This document shows, in pieces, positions 35,592 through 42,437 of a stretch of 64,000 nt of DNA. Origin of the DNA: Hymenobacter taeanensis (GTDB lineage Bacteria > Bacteroidota > Bacteroidia > Cytophagales > Hymenobacteraceae); the NCBI RefSeq assembly GCF_013137895.1, contig NZ_CP053538.1:433501-497500 (forward strand), given 5' to 3'. Position 1 is the stretch's first letter; the number at the start of each line of letters is the position of its first letter. A program made the translations under genes and the position numbers. Under the pieces are notes generated by a model that was not told where the DNA came from, did not search any database, and worked only from the letters and a program-made list of their open reading frames with translations.

Positions 35592-38135
35592 TTGAGCCTC
35601 ACGTTTGACTTTGTTCAGCCGCAGCCGGAACCGGCAGCCGACCGCGTTACGCTGTTTGCGGACGTAATTCTGCCGTTGCCGCTGCCCAAACTATACACCT
35701 ACCGTGTCCCCTTCGAGCTAAACGACCAGGTGGTGATTGGGGGCCGGGTTATTGTGCAGTTTGGGGCCAAGAAAACGCTGAGTTGCATTGTGGCCGCGGT
35801 GCACGAGACGCCGCCTGCCAACTACCAGGCGAAGTACATCCTCGAGTTTATTGATGATGCACCCGTAGTGACTCAGCCCCAGCTGAAGCTGTTTCGCTGG
35901 ATGGCCGACTATTACCTGTGTACGCTAGGTGAGGTAATTAATGCCGCGTTGCCGGCTGCGCTTAAACTCAGCTCGGAGAGCCGGGTACAGCTTCACCCGG
36001 CATTTGAAGCCGAAACGAACCCATACCCACTAAGCGAGCAGGAGCAGAAGATTGTGGAGGCGCTGAGCACTGGCGAAGAGGGCAAGTCCATGACGTTCAC
36101 CGAGGTTGGTGAACTGTTGGGCATTGCCTCCTTCCACAAGTACATCAAGTCACTGATGCAGAAGGATGTGGTATTCCTTTTCGAGCATCTCTCTGATAAG
36201 TACTCGCCTAAAGTGGTGAAGAAAGTACGCTTAGCGCATCATTATGTGGCTGAGGCGGCCCTGGAGCAACTATTTGCGCAGCTGGCTTCTAAAGCCAAGC
36301 AACTTGATGTGCTCATGCAGTACCTGCAGCGGGTGCCGGTATACCAGAATGAGCACGCTAACCACAAAGGCTTAGAGAAGGCTGCGCTAACCAGTGCGCC
36401 CCACCTCTCCCCTTCTGCCGTGAATACGCTCATCAAGAACGGTGTGCTTGAGCAGTTCGACGTTATCGTGTCGCGCTTTCCAATGGACGATGATGAGGCC
36501 GCTAATATGCACTTCACGCTGAGTGAAGCCCAGCAGGAGGCACACGACGACATCATGCGGCAGTTTCAGACCCAAGACATTGTGCTGCTCCACGGCGTAA
36601 CGGGTGCCGGCAAAACCGAGATATATATCAATCTGATTCAACAGGCACTGGAAGGCGGCGGGCAGGTGCTGTACCTGCTGCCCGAAATTGCCCTTACTGC
36701 CCAGATTGTAACGCGCCTGATGCGCGTGTTTGGCTCACGGCTAGGCGTATATCACTCCAAGTTCTCCGACAATGAGCGGGTAGAAGTATGGAATGGCGTG
36801 CTTTCGGGGCGGTTTCAGGTAGTGGTGGGCGTACGCTCATCGGTATTCTTGCCCTTCGATAATCTGGCGCTGCTGATTGTAGATGAGGAGCACGAATCGA
36901 GCTACAAGCAGTACGACCCGGCTCCGCGCTACAACGCCCGCGAGGTAGCCCTGATGATGGCGAATTTTCAGGGAGCTAAAACACTACTGGGCTCGGCCAC
37001 TCCTTCCGTAGAGACCTATTACCAGACCCGTACAGGGCGCTACGGCCTGGTGTCGCTGACCAAGCGCTTTGGGGAGGCTGGTCTACCGGAAATTGAATTA
37101 GTGGACACCCGCAAATCGCGGGAGCAAAAGACCATGCTCAACCATTTCACGCCGGAGCTGATGCAGGAGATGGAGCGCAAGTTGGCCGCCAAGGAGCAGG
37201 TAATCCTGTTTCAAAACCGCCGCGGCTACGCGCCCTTCATTAACTGCCTCGACTGCGGCTGGATTCCGAAGTGTAAAAACTGCGCCGTGAGCCTCAGTTA
37301 CCATAAGCACGCCCACGAGTTGCGCTGCCACTACTGCGGCTACCACGACCGCATGCCGATAGAATGCCCGGCCTGTGGCTCGCGCAACATTAAAACAGTG
37401 GGCTTTGGCACTGAGAAGCTGGAGGACGACCTGAAGATTATGCTGCCGGCCGCCAGCGTACAGCGCATGGACCTGGATACCACCCGCGCCAAGAACTCTT
37501 ACCAGCAGATCATCTCTGACTTCGAGAAGCAAACCACCAACGTGCTGGTGGGTACCCAAATGGTGACAAAGGGCCTAGACTTCGCCAACGTGAGTTTGGT
37601 AGGTATCATCAACGCCGACAGCATCATTCACTATCCCGATTTCCGGGCCCATGAACGCGCTTTCCAGATGTTTGTGCAGGTAAGCGGACGGGCAGGCCGT
37701 AAAGGCAAGAAGGGCAAGGTAATTATTCAAACCGGCGACCCGCAACAGGTAATCTTTGATAAGGTAATCCGGAATGATTACCTGGAGTTTTACGAGTACG
37801 AGATTCTGCAACGGCGTGAGCACGGTTACCCACCTTTCATGCGGGTAATTCGCCTCACGGTAAAACACATGGACCCCGTGGCGGCTGAGCGGGCCGCCAT
37901 CATGCTAACTCAGGAGTTGGTGGATAGGCTGGGCCGCGAGGCTGTGCTGGGTCCTGAAGCTCCTTACATCTTCCGAATCCGAAACTTTTACCTTCAGGAA
38001 ATCACCATTAAGCTCAGCCGTGAGCATACGGTGCTTCGGTCAGCTAAGGCTGATATTCTGGAGTCTATAAATCTAGTGCGTGATCATAAGGACTTTAAAC
38101 AAGCCCGCATTGCGGCTGATGTAGACCCTATGTAA
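35592..38135 (+). CDS. priA: Primosomal replication protein N', superfamily II helicase PriA
   Basis: An 847-residue PriA, which recognises stalled forks and reloads the replicative helicase. The start is TTG 35592 (MSLTFDFVQPQPEP); no ATG occurs before the conserved VILPLPLPKLYTYRVP, so a non-ATG start is needed. Helicase motifs: Walker A GVTGAGKTEIYINL, DEEH box LLIVDEEHESSYKQY, ATPSVETY, motifs V and VI in GTQMVTKGLDF and QVSGRAGRKGKKG. The zinc-binding loop has four CxxC pairs: CLDCGWIPKCKNC, CHYCGYHD and CPACGSRN. A weak -7 element TATCTTTA lies at 35557-35564. It converges on the next gene with a 7-bp gap. Confidence 0.95.
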   Translation: MSLTFDFVQPQPEPAADRVTLFADVILPLPLPKLYTYRVPFELNDQVVIGGRVIVQFGAKKTLSCIVAAVHETPPANYQAKYILEFIDDAPVVTQPQLKLFRWMADYYLCTLGEVINAALPAALKLSSESRVQLHPAFEAETNPYPLSEQEQKIVEALSTGEEGKSMTFTEVGELLGIASFHKYIKSLMQKDVVFLFEHLSDKYSPKVVKKVRLAHHYVAEAALEQLFAQLASKAKQLDVLMQYLQRVPVYQNEHANHKGLEKAALTSAPHLSPSAVNTLIKNGVLEQFDVIVSRFPMDDDEAANMHFTLSEAQQEAHDDIMRQFQTQDIVLLHGVTGAGKTEIYINLIQQALEGGGQVLYLLPEIALTAQIVTRLMRVFGSRLGVYHSKFSDNERVEVWNGVLSGRFQVVVGVRSSVFLPFDNLALLIVDEEHESSYKQYDPAPRYNAREVALMMANFQGAKTLLGSATPSVETYYQTRTGRYGLVSLTKRFGEAGLPEIELVDTRKSREQKTMLNHFTPELMQEMERKLAAKEQVILFQNRRGYAPFINCLDCGWIPKCKNCAVSLSYHKHAHELRCHYCGYHDRMPIECPACGSRNIKTVGFGTEKLEDDLKIMLPAASVQRMDLDTTRAKNSYQQIISDFEKQTTNVLVGTQMVTKGLDFANVSLVGIINADSIIHYPDFRAHERAFQMFVQVSGRAGRKGKKGKVIIQTGDPQQVIFDKVIRNDYLEFYEYEILQRREHGYPPFMRVIRLTVKHMDPVAAERAAIMLTQELVDRLGREAVLGPEAPYIFRIRNFYLQEITIKLSREHTVLRSAKADILESINLVRDHKDFKQARIAADVDPM

Positions 38136-38142
38136 AGGTGCC

Positions 38143-38898
38143 TTAGGTTTTTTTGGCTGTAAGGAGCAAAGCCACGCCAATTATAGCAACTGGGATAGCC
38201 GTAAGAATAAAAGCAAAATTGATCGATAAGCTCACTATTGCCAAGAGAACTCCAGTACCTAGTAAACTAATGCCTACCCTTCTCCGACTACGATTCCGTT
38301 GTTTGACTGCAGGAATGGTTGTTTCAGGTTGAACAGCTACAGGCATAGTCGATGGCAATGAATCAGGCATCACTCCCGTTTTCAGAGCCTGCTTCAACAA
38401 ACGGTGCCGTCCATTTTTACCCTGAAAAAACACTAAAGCTATTCCAAGTCCGAACAGAAAAAACCCAGCTATACCTTGAATCGCATGGGTCAAGCCGCCC
38501 CACTCGGTTTGTGGAGGGTCACTTAGAGCCCCGTCGATCATCAATACTGCCCCTGTCAGCGCTACAGCCCCTCCCACAGCGTTAACAATAGTAGTAGCCG
38601 GATCAACCTTGAAATCGGTAATGGTTGGCATTACCGAAGGTTGCTTTATAGTGGTATCAGGGGGTAATACGGTTAAAGAAGTTTGCTTGATATCAGTGCT
38701 GATTTTCGCTTTTCGGGTACTAGCCGTCACTTCATCCGGAGGCAACTCAGCGGTTAGTATAGGCGAAACAACTGGTATTGGCTGAGCGAGAGCATTCCTG
38801 TCATACATAGGCGCAGTAACAGGCAGTTTAAAGATTCTCGCAGATTGACAGCCAATTAGCTGACTAGATAAGAGAATAATGATCAGTCTTCTGCGCAT
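38143..38898 (-). CDS. Lipoprotein with C-terminal membrane helices, unknown function
   Basis: A 251-residue protein. N-terminal signal RRRLIIILLSSQLIGCQSAR has a lipobox-like LIGC. A Pro/Thr-rich linker follows to about residue 105, then hydrophobic segments (TTIVNAVGGAVALTGAVLMI, IQGIAGFFLFGLGIALVFF, then VGISLLGTGVLLAIVSLSI and FAFILTAIPVAIIGVALLLT). I do not recognise the family. Its layout resembles the gene upstream at 39014-39589: lipobox, low-complexity linker, C-terminal hydrophobic hairpin. The two may be distant paralogues or a shared local type. It has AT-richer codon use than its neighbours, which may suggest later acquisition. Confidence 0.72.
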   Translation of the reverse strand: MRRRLIIILLSSQLIGCQSARIFKLPVTAPMYDRNALAQPIPVVSPILTAELPPDEVTASTRKAKISTDIKQTSLTVLPPDTTIKQPSVMPTITDFKVDPATTIVNAVGGAVALTGAVLMIDGALSDPPQTEWGGLTHAIQGIAGFFLFGLGIALVFFQGKNGRHRLLKQALKTGVMPDSLPSTMPVAVQPETTIPAVKQRNRSRRRVGISLLGTGVLLAIVSLSINFAFILTAIPVAIIGVALLLTAKKT

Positions 38899-38954
38899 AA
38901 ATTGAGGTAATCCAGACGAATAAATAATATTCTAAACTAGAGTAAGTTAGGTTA

Positions 38955-39000
38955 CAAACAAGAAGCCCCGACTGCGCTGGCAGTCGGGGCTTCTTGTTTG
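38955..39000 (-). terminator. Long perfect hairpin, terminator of the lipoprotein gene at 39014
   Basis: A 21-bp perfect stem (38955-38975 with 38980-39000), loop GCTG. The core is AGCCCCGACTGC. It lies 13 bp after the 39014-39589 stop codon on the minus strand; the outer stem bases CTTCTTGTTTG serve as a U-rich end. It separates the two minus-strand lipoprotein genes. Confidence 0.85.
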
Positions 39001-39013
39001 TAAGCAGGAGCTC

Positions 39014-39589
39014 TTAAACTTCGTCGAGTAGGCCTAGAACGATCAACACGATACCGATAACGGCAAAGATGGTTCCGAGCACGGCAAGGATTCCGCCGAA
39101 GATGCCAAGCAGGATGCCAACTAGCAGCAGAATAATACCGAGCTTGATGTTACGGCTTAGCGCGTTTGCGTCTTTTTTAGAGGCAACTTCCGACTTCTTA
39201 ATCACCTGAGCCTTGGCAGCCAGCTTATCGGCTTTCTTCACCATGTTTTGTACCAGTGCTTTCTGCACTGCGTTCAGCTTGGGGGCAGCAACGGGAGCCT
39301 TGGCAGGAGTAGAAGCTGCAGCAGCCCGCTGAGTTGCAGGCGTAGTTGGAGCGACAGCAGTAACTGGTGCTTCGGGCGTAACGGCGGCTACTGGCTCATT
39401 CGAAACAGCTGCTTCTGCACTAGGAGTGGTAGCGGGTGCAGGTGTTACGATAGTAGCACGCTGGGTACCGTGGTAAGCCGAAGACGACTTGGGTAGCATA
39501 GCATATTCAGCACGGTTGCAGCTCGTGAGAGCTACGGCTACGGCAGCTACGGCAGTCAGCTTGTGAAGGAATCCGGATAGGTGTTTCAT
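39014..39589 (-). CDS. Lipoprotein with low-complexity linker and C-terminal hydrophobic hairpin
   Basis: A 191-residue protein. ATG 39589 (MKHLSGFLHKL) gives a clean type II signal ending in ALTSCNRA; a longer start adds ten non-conserved residues. The linker is Ala/Pro/Thr-rich with repeated VAPTTPATQ and EAPVTA-like units, then a Lys/Ala helix (LVQNMVKKADKLAAKAQVIK), and two adjacent hydrophobic helices (LGIILLLVGILLGIFGGILA, IFAVIGIVLIVLGLL). This type is common in Hymenobacteraceae but I know no function. It would be lipid-anchored at the N-terminus and embedded again at the C-terminus, or cross two membranes. A long terminator follows. Confidence 0.78.
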   Translation of the reverse strand: MKHLSGFLHKLTAVAAVAVALTSCNRAEYAMLPKSSSAYHGTQRATIVTPAPATTPSAEAAVSNEPVAAVTPEAPVTAVAPTTPATQRAAAASTPAKAPVAAPKLNAVQKALVQNMVKKADKLAAKAQVIKKSEVASKKDANALSRNIKLGIILLLVGILLGIFGGILAVLGTIFAVIGIVLIVLGLLDEV

Positions 39590-39804
39590 AGAAAAGGAAA
39601 TTGGATGAATGTGTGTCAAACGCGTTTTCTACGGGCTAAAGTAATAATTGGCCATAAAAAGCCAGATTAAATATTCGGCATTTTGCATAATTAAAGAGGA
39701 TAGCTCTCACATGTGCACTGCTGAGACGCATCTTGCATAAGGCAATTCGAACGCTTCAATGAATTAGGATGTTAGTCCATTCGCCATTTAATTGCGCTGT
39801 GCGT

Positions 39805-40584
39805 ATGCCTGTTTCCCTTCTGTTTTTTTTGCGTGTAAGTGCCACTGGTTTGTTGCTATCTGCGGCAGCATGTACCCAACCACCTACTGAAAGCACTGCC
39901 GCTCAGCTCTCTCCGCTGCAAACCAGTGTGGCCCCCGACAGTAGCGGGTATGAGCGCCGGGCTCCCAAAGACCTCAACGGCATCAGCAAATATTATATGG
40001 GCCGCCAGATTGCGCACGTAATGGGGCACGAGGGCTCTGACTGGCTAGAACGGTCGGACCGGCAGCAGGAAGAGGGCACCGATATTTTGTTGCGGGAGCT
40101 ACGCTTAAAGCCCACTGATGTAGTGGCCGACATAGGCGCCGGCACTGGGTATTTCACGTTCCGCCTGAGCCCCCTGGTACCGCAGGGCAAGGTACTGGCC
40201 GTAGATATTCAGCCGGAGATGCTCACGGCACTGCAGGCCAACAAGGCCAAGTTTAATGCGCCAAATGTAGAGCCAGTGCTAGGCACCACTCAAAATCCTA
40301 ATTTACCCGCTAATAGTGTGGATCTGGTGCTTATTGTGGATGCGTACCACGAGTTTGACCACCCGCGGGAAATGATGCGCGCAGTACGTAACTCCCTCAC
40401 TCCTACGGGCCGGCTGGCGCTGGTAGAATACCGGGCCGAAGACCCGGAGGTGCCCATCAAGCGCATTCATAAAATGTCGGTGGAGCAGGCTAAGCGCGAA
40501 ATGGCTGCCATAGGCCTAGTATTGGCTGATACCATCGAGACGCTGCCTCAGCAGCACTTACTGATTTTCCGCCGCGCGCAGTAA
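39805..40584 (+). CDS. Class I SAM-dependent methyltransferase with a lipoprotein-like signal
   Basis: The catalytic part is a standard Rossmann methyltransferase: motif I DVVADIGAGTGYFTFRLSP, LAVDIQPEMLTALQANK, post-II LVLIVDAYHEFDHPREMM, and RLALVEYRAEDPE. The N-terminus (VSLLFFLRVSATGLLLSAAACTQPP) is a type II signal with lipobox SAAAC, so the enzyme seems exported, where SAM is not expected. Two starts are possible: ATG 39805 (chosen, signal begins MPVSLLFF) or ATG 39769 with 12 more residues and an AGGA ahead. It is followed after 70 bp by queA. The target is unknown. A role in the cytoplasm with an uncleaved anchor is an alternative. Confidence 0.82.
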   Translation: MPVSLLFFLRVSATGLLLSAAACTQPPTESTAAQLSPLQTSVAPDSSGYERRAPKDLNGISKYYMGRQIAHVMGHEGSDWLERSDRQQEEGTDILLRELRLKPTDVVADIGAGTGYFTFRLSPLVPQGKVLAVDIQPEMLTALQANKAKFNAPNVEPVLGTTQNPNLPANSVDLVLIVDAYHEFDHPREMMRAVRNSLTPTGRLALVEYRAEDPEVPIKRIHKMSVEQAKREMAAIGLVLADTIETLPQQHLLIFRRAQ

Positions 40585-40613
40585 GCTAGGCCGGCGTGTT
40601 GTGAGTTGGTTCG

Positions 40614-40650
40614 TTTTGCCAGCAGGAGTGGCCTAGGTGCCCTACCTTTG
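40614..40650 (+). promoter_or_regulatory. Promoter of queA, predicted leaderless
   Basis: TTTTG at 40614-40618 and TACCTTTG at 40643-40650 (24-base spacer) fit the Bacteroidota promoter. An AGTGGCCTAG word (40627-40636) lies in the spacer. The -7 element ends 4 bases before queA ATG 40655, so transcription would start at or within a few bases of the start codon. Confidence 0.65.
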
Positions 40651-40654
40651 TGGC

Positions 40655-41890
40655 ATGTCTGCCTCTGCCGCCCCCGATCCTCGCCAGCTTTCCATCCAAG
40701 ACTTTACGTACCAGCTGCCACCTGAGCGAATTGCGCCCGAGCCGTTGGCTAACCGCGACCAGTCGCGTCTGCTTTACTACAACGCCGGCCAGATAGAAGA
40801 CCGCCGTTTTCAGGAACTACCCAGCCTGCTGCCTACTGATGCGCTACTCGTGTTTAATGACACGAAAGTGGTGAGGGCCCGCTTGTTTGCGCACAAACCT
40901 ACCGGTGGCTTGGTAGAGCTGTTCTGCCTGGAACCAGTGGCTCCGCACAAAGCCATCGAGCCCGCCATGCAGCAAACGGGCAGCTGCGTCTGGAAATGCC
41001 TGGTGGGCAACGGTAAACGCTGGAAAGCGGGTCCTGTGTTGCTGGAATTTTCCGTTGACGGCCAACCAGCGCTACTCACGGCGGAGCGGCTGGAGCAAGG
41101 CGAAGGATTTGCTTTTATTCGTTTTAGCTGGGAGCCTGCTGGCCTGCCATTTGCTGAGGTGCTGCGGGCAGCAGGGCACCTCCCCCTGCCGCCGTACCTT
41201 AACCGGCCAGATACCGATGTAGACGCGGTGCGCTACCAAACTGTTTACGCCGCCCACGAAGGTGCTGTGGCCGCGCCTACTGCTGGCCTACATTTCTCTG
41301 ATGCCGTTCTGGACGAGCTGCAAGCGCGCCACATTGCCTCAGCGCGCGTAACGCTACACGTGGGAGCGGGCACCTTTCAGCCAGTAAAAGCCAGCCAGAT
41401 GCTAGGCCACCCTATGCACGGTGAGCCCATTAGCGTAACTGCCGCCACCCTCCGTCAGCTGCTCGGGCACTGGCCTAGGCCTATTCTGGCAGTGGGTACT
41501 ACCAGCCTCCGAACTCTGGAGAGCCTGTACTGGCTGGGCGCGCGACTGGTGCAGCAACCAGAGCAAGCGCCTACCTGGCACGTAGGCCAGTGGCAACCCT
41601 ATGAAGGCACTGCCGACATTCCAGCCGAAGCCGCGTTGCAGGCCTTGCTTACGCATCTGGAAAGCACAAAAGCAGAAGAGCTACACGCCACTACGCAGCT
41701 ACTAATTGCGCCCGGCTATCAATTCAGATTAATCAAAGGATTGATTACCAACTTCCATCAGCCGGAGAGCACTCTGCTCCTACTGGTGGCCGCCCTAGTT
41801 GGCCCTGAATGGCGGCACTTGTATGCCCATGCCTTGGAAAATAACTACCGCTTTCTGAGCTACGGCGACAGTTCTTTGCTGCTTCCTTAA
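40655..41890 (+). CDS. queA: S-adenosylmethionine:tRNA ribosyltransferase-isomerase
   Basis: A 411-residue QueA. It moves the ribosyl group of SAM to 7-aminomethyl-deazaguanine in tRNA to make epoxyqueuosine. Diagnostic segments: YQLPPERIAPEPLANRDQSR, the DTKVVRARLFA motif, LPLPPYLNRPDTD, the APTAGLHF motif, SARVTLHVGAGTFQPV and ITNFHQPESTLLLLVAA. ATG 40655 (MSASAAPDPRQL) is chosen over an in-frame GTG at 40637 because the GTG lies inside the promoter -10 region. Longer than the E. coli enzyme by about 55 residues, spread over internal loops. The gene stands alone here; other queuosine genes are not in the window. Confidence 0.95.
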   Translation: MSASAAPDPRQLSIQDFTYQLPPERIAPEPLANRDQSRLLYYNAGQIEDRRFQELPSLLPTDALLVFNDTKVVRARLFAHKPTGGLVELFCLEPVAPHKAIEPAMQQTGSCVWKCLVGNGKRWKAGPVLLEFSVDGQPALLTAERLEQGEGFAFIRFSWEPAGLPFAEVLRAAGHLPLPPYLNRPDTDVDAVRYQTVYAAHEGAVAAPTAGLHFSDAVLDELQARHIASARVTLHVGAGTFQPVKASQMLGHPMHGEPISVTAATLRQLLGHWPRPILAVGTTSLRTLESLYWLGARLVQQPEQAPTWHVGQWQPYEGTADIPAEAALQALLTHLESTKAEELHATTQLLIAPGYQFRLIKGLITNFHQPESTLLLLVAALVGPEWRHLYAHALENNYRFLSYGDSSLLLP

Positions 41891-41918
41891 CCATCTCAAG
41901 CTTAGAGTGGCCTAGGGT

Positions 41919-41926
41919 TATCTTTG
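41919..41926 (+). promoter_or_regulatory. -7 element for the 11-mer repeat protein gene
   Basis: TATCTTTG (41919-41926) fits TAnnTTTG. It begins 3 bases after an AGTGGCCTAG word (41906-41915), as near queA. No clear TTG -33 box. The leader to ATG 42018 would be about 85 bases. Confidence 0.5.
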
Positions 41927-42017
41927 GCAGTTTGCATCACTCCTTTTTCCAAAAGCAACTTATTCGCAGAGCAGCGTATAAGGACACAGGTTTATTTTAC
42001 CAAGCCTGTTTTTTGTC

Positions 42018-42371
42018 ATGAAAAAGATACTGATGATAGTTGCTGCCGTAGCCTTTTCTACCGCAGCTTTCGCCCAGGGCGATACCAAAACCGTAGCAAA
42101 AGATGATGCTACTGGTGCCAAAACCACCGTTACTACCCGCGATAATGGTACTATGAAAGTAGAATCGCAGACGGGCCGTACGGAAGCTGGCGAAAAAATT
42201 CACAACACGAAAGAAGACGCTCAATATGTAGGCGAGAAAACTGGCAGCGCCGTTAAGCGTGGGGCCAAGAAAACAGGCCACGTAGTAAAAAGAGGCGCTG
42301 AGAAAACCGGCCACGCCGTGAAGAAGGGCGCCAAAGCCGTGAAAAACAAAGCCGAAGACGTAGTAGACTAG
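42018..42371 (+). CDS. Small secreted Lys-rich protein with 11-residue repeats
   Basis: A 117-residue protein with a signal peptide (KKILMIVAAVAFSTAAFAQ, cleavage after Gln-20 or so). The mature part has a Thr/Asp-rich segment, then three exact-length 11-residue repeats: EKTGSAVKRGA (73-83), KKTGHVVKRGA (84-94), EKTGHAVKKGA (95-105), and a weaker fourth unit. An 11-residue helical period with Lys, Ala and Gly resembles LEA group 3 and related stress proteins, so a role in desiccation or envelope stress is possible. This is a pattern inference only; YtxH-like or DNA-compacting roles are alternatives. A bidirectional terminator follows. Confidence 0.75.
   Translation: MKKILMIVAAVAFSTAAFAQGDTKTVAKDDATGAKTTVTTRDNGTMKVESQTGRTEAGEKIHNTKEDAQYVGEKTGSAVKRGAKKTGHVVKRGAEKTGHAVKKGAKAVKNKAEDVVD
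42234..42332 (+). repeat. Three in-frame 33-bp repeats
   Basis: The 11-residue protein repeats of the gene at 42018 correspond to three 33-bp units at 42234-42266, 42267-42299 and 42300-42332. The codons have diverged between units while the residues are kept, which suggests selection on the protein pattern rather than a recent duplication. Confidence 0.65.
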
Positions 42372-42383
42372 TCTTAAACTGCG

Positions 42384-42425
42384 CACAAAAAAGCCCCGCT
42401 GCCAACGCAGCGGGGCTTTTTTGTG
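42384..42425. terminator. Bidirectional terminator
   Basis: A 19-bp perfect stem (42384-42402 with 42407-42425), loop CAAC, with A-rich and T-rich ends on both sides of the core AGCCCCGCTGC. It lies between the convergent gene ends at 42371 (+) and 42438 (-) and serves both. Confidence 0.92.
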
Positions 42426-42437
42426 TTGGATGAGCCC

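Noticed and set aside
40637..40654. GTG start for queA
   Set aside because: It lies inside the promoter -7 region; ATG 40655 fits the conserved N-terminus.
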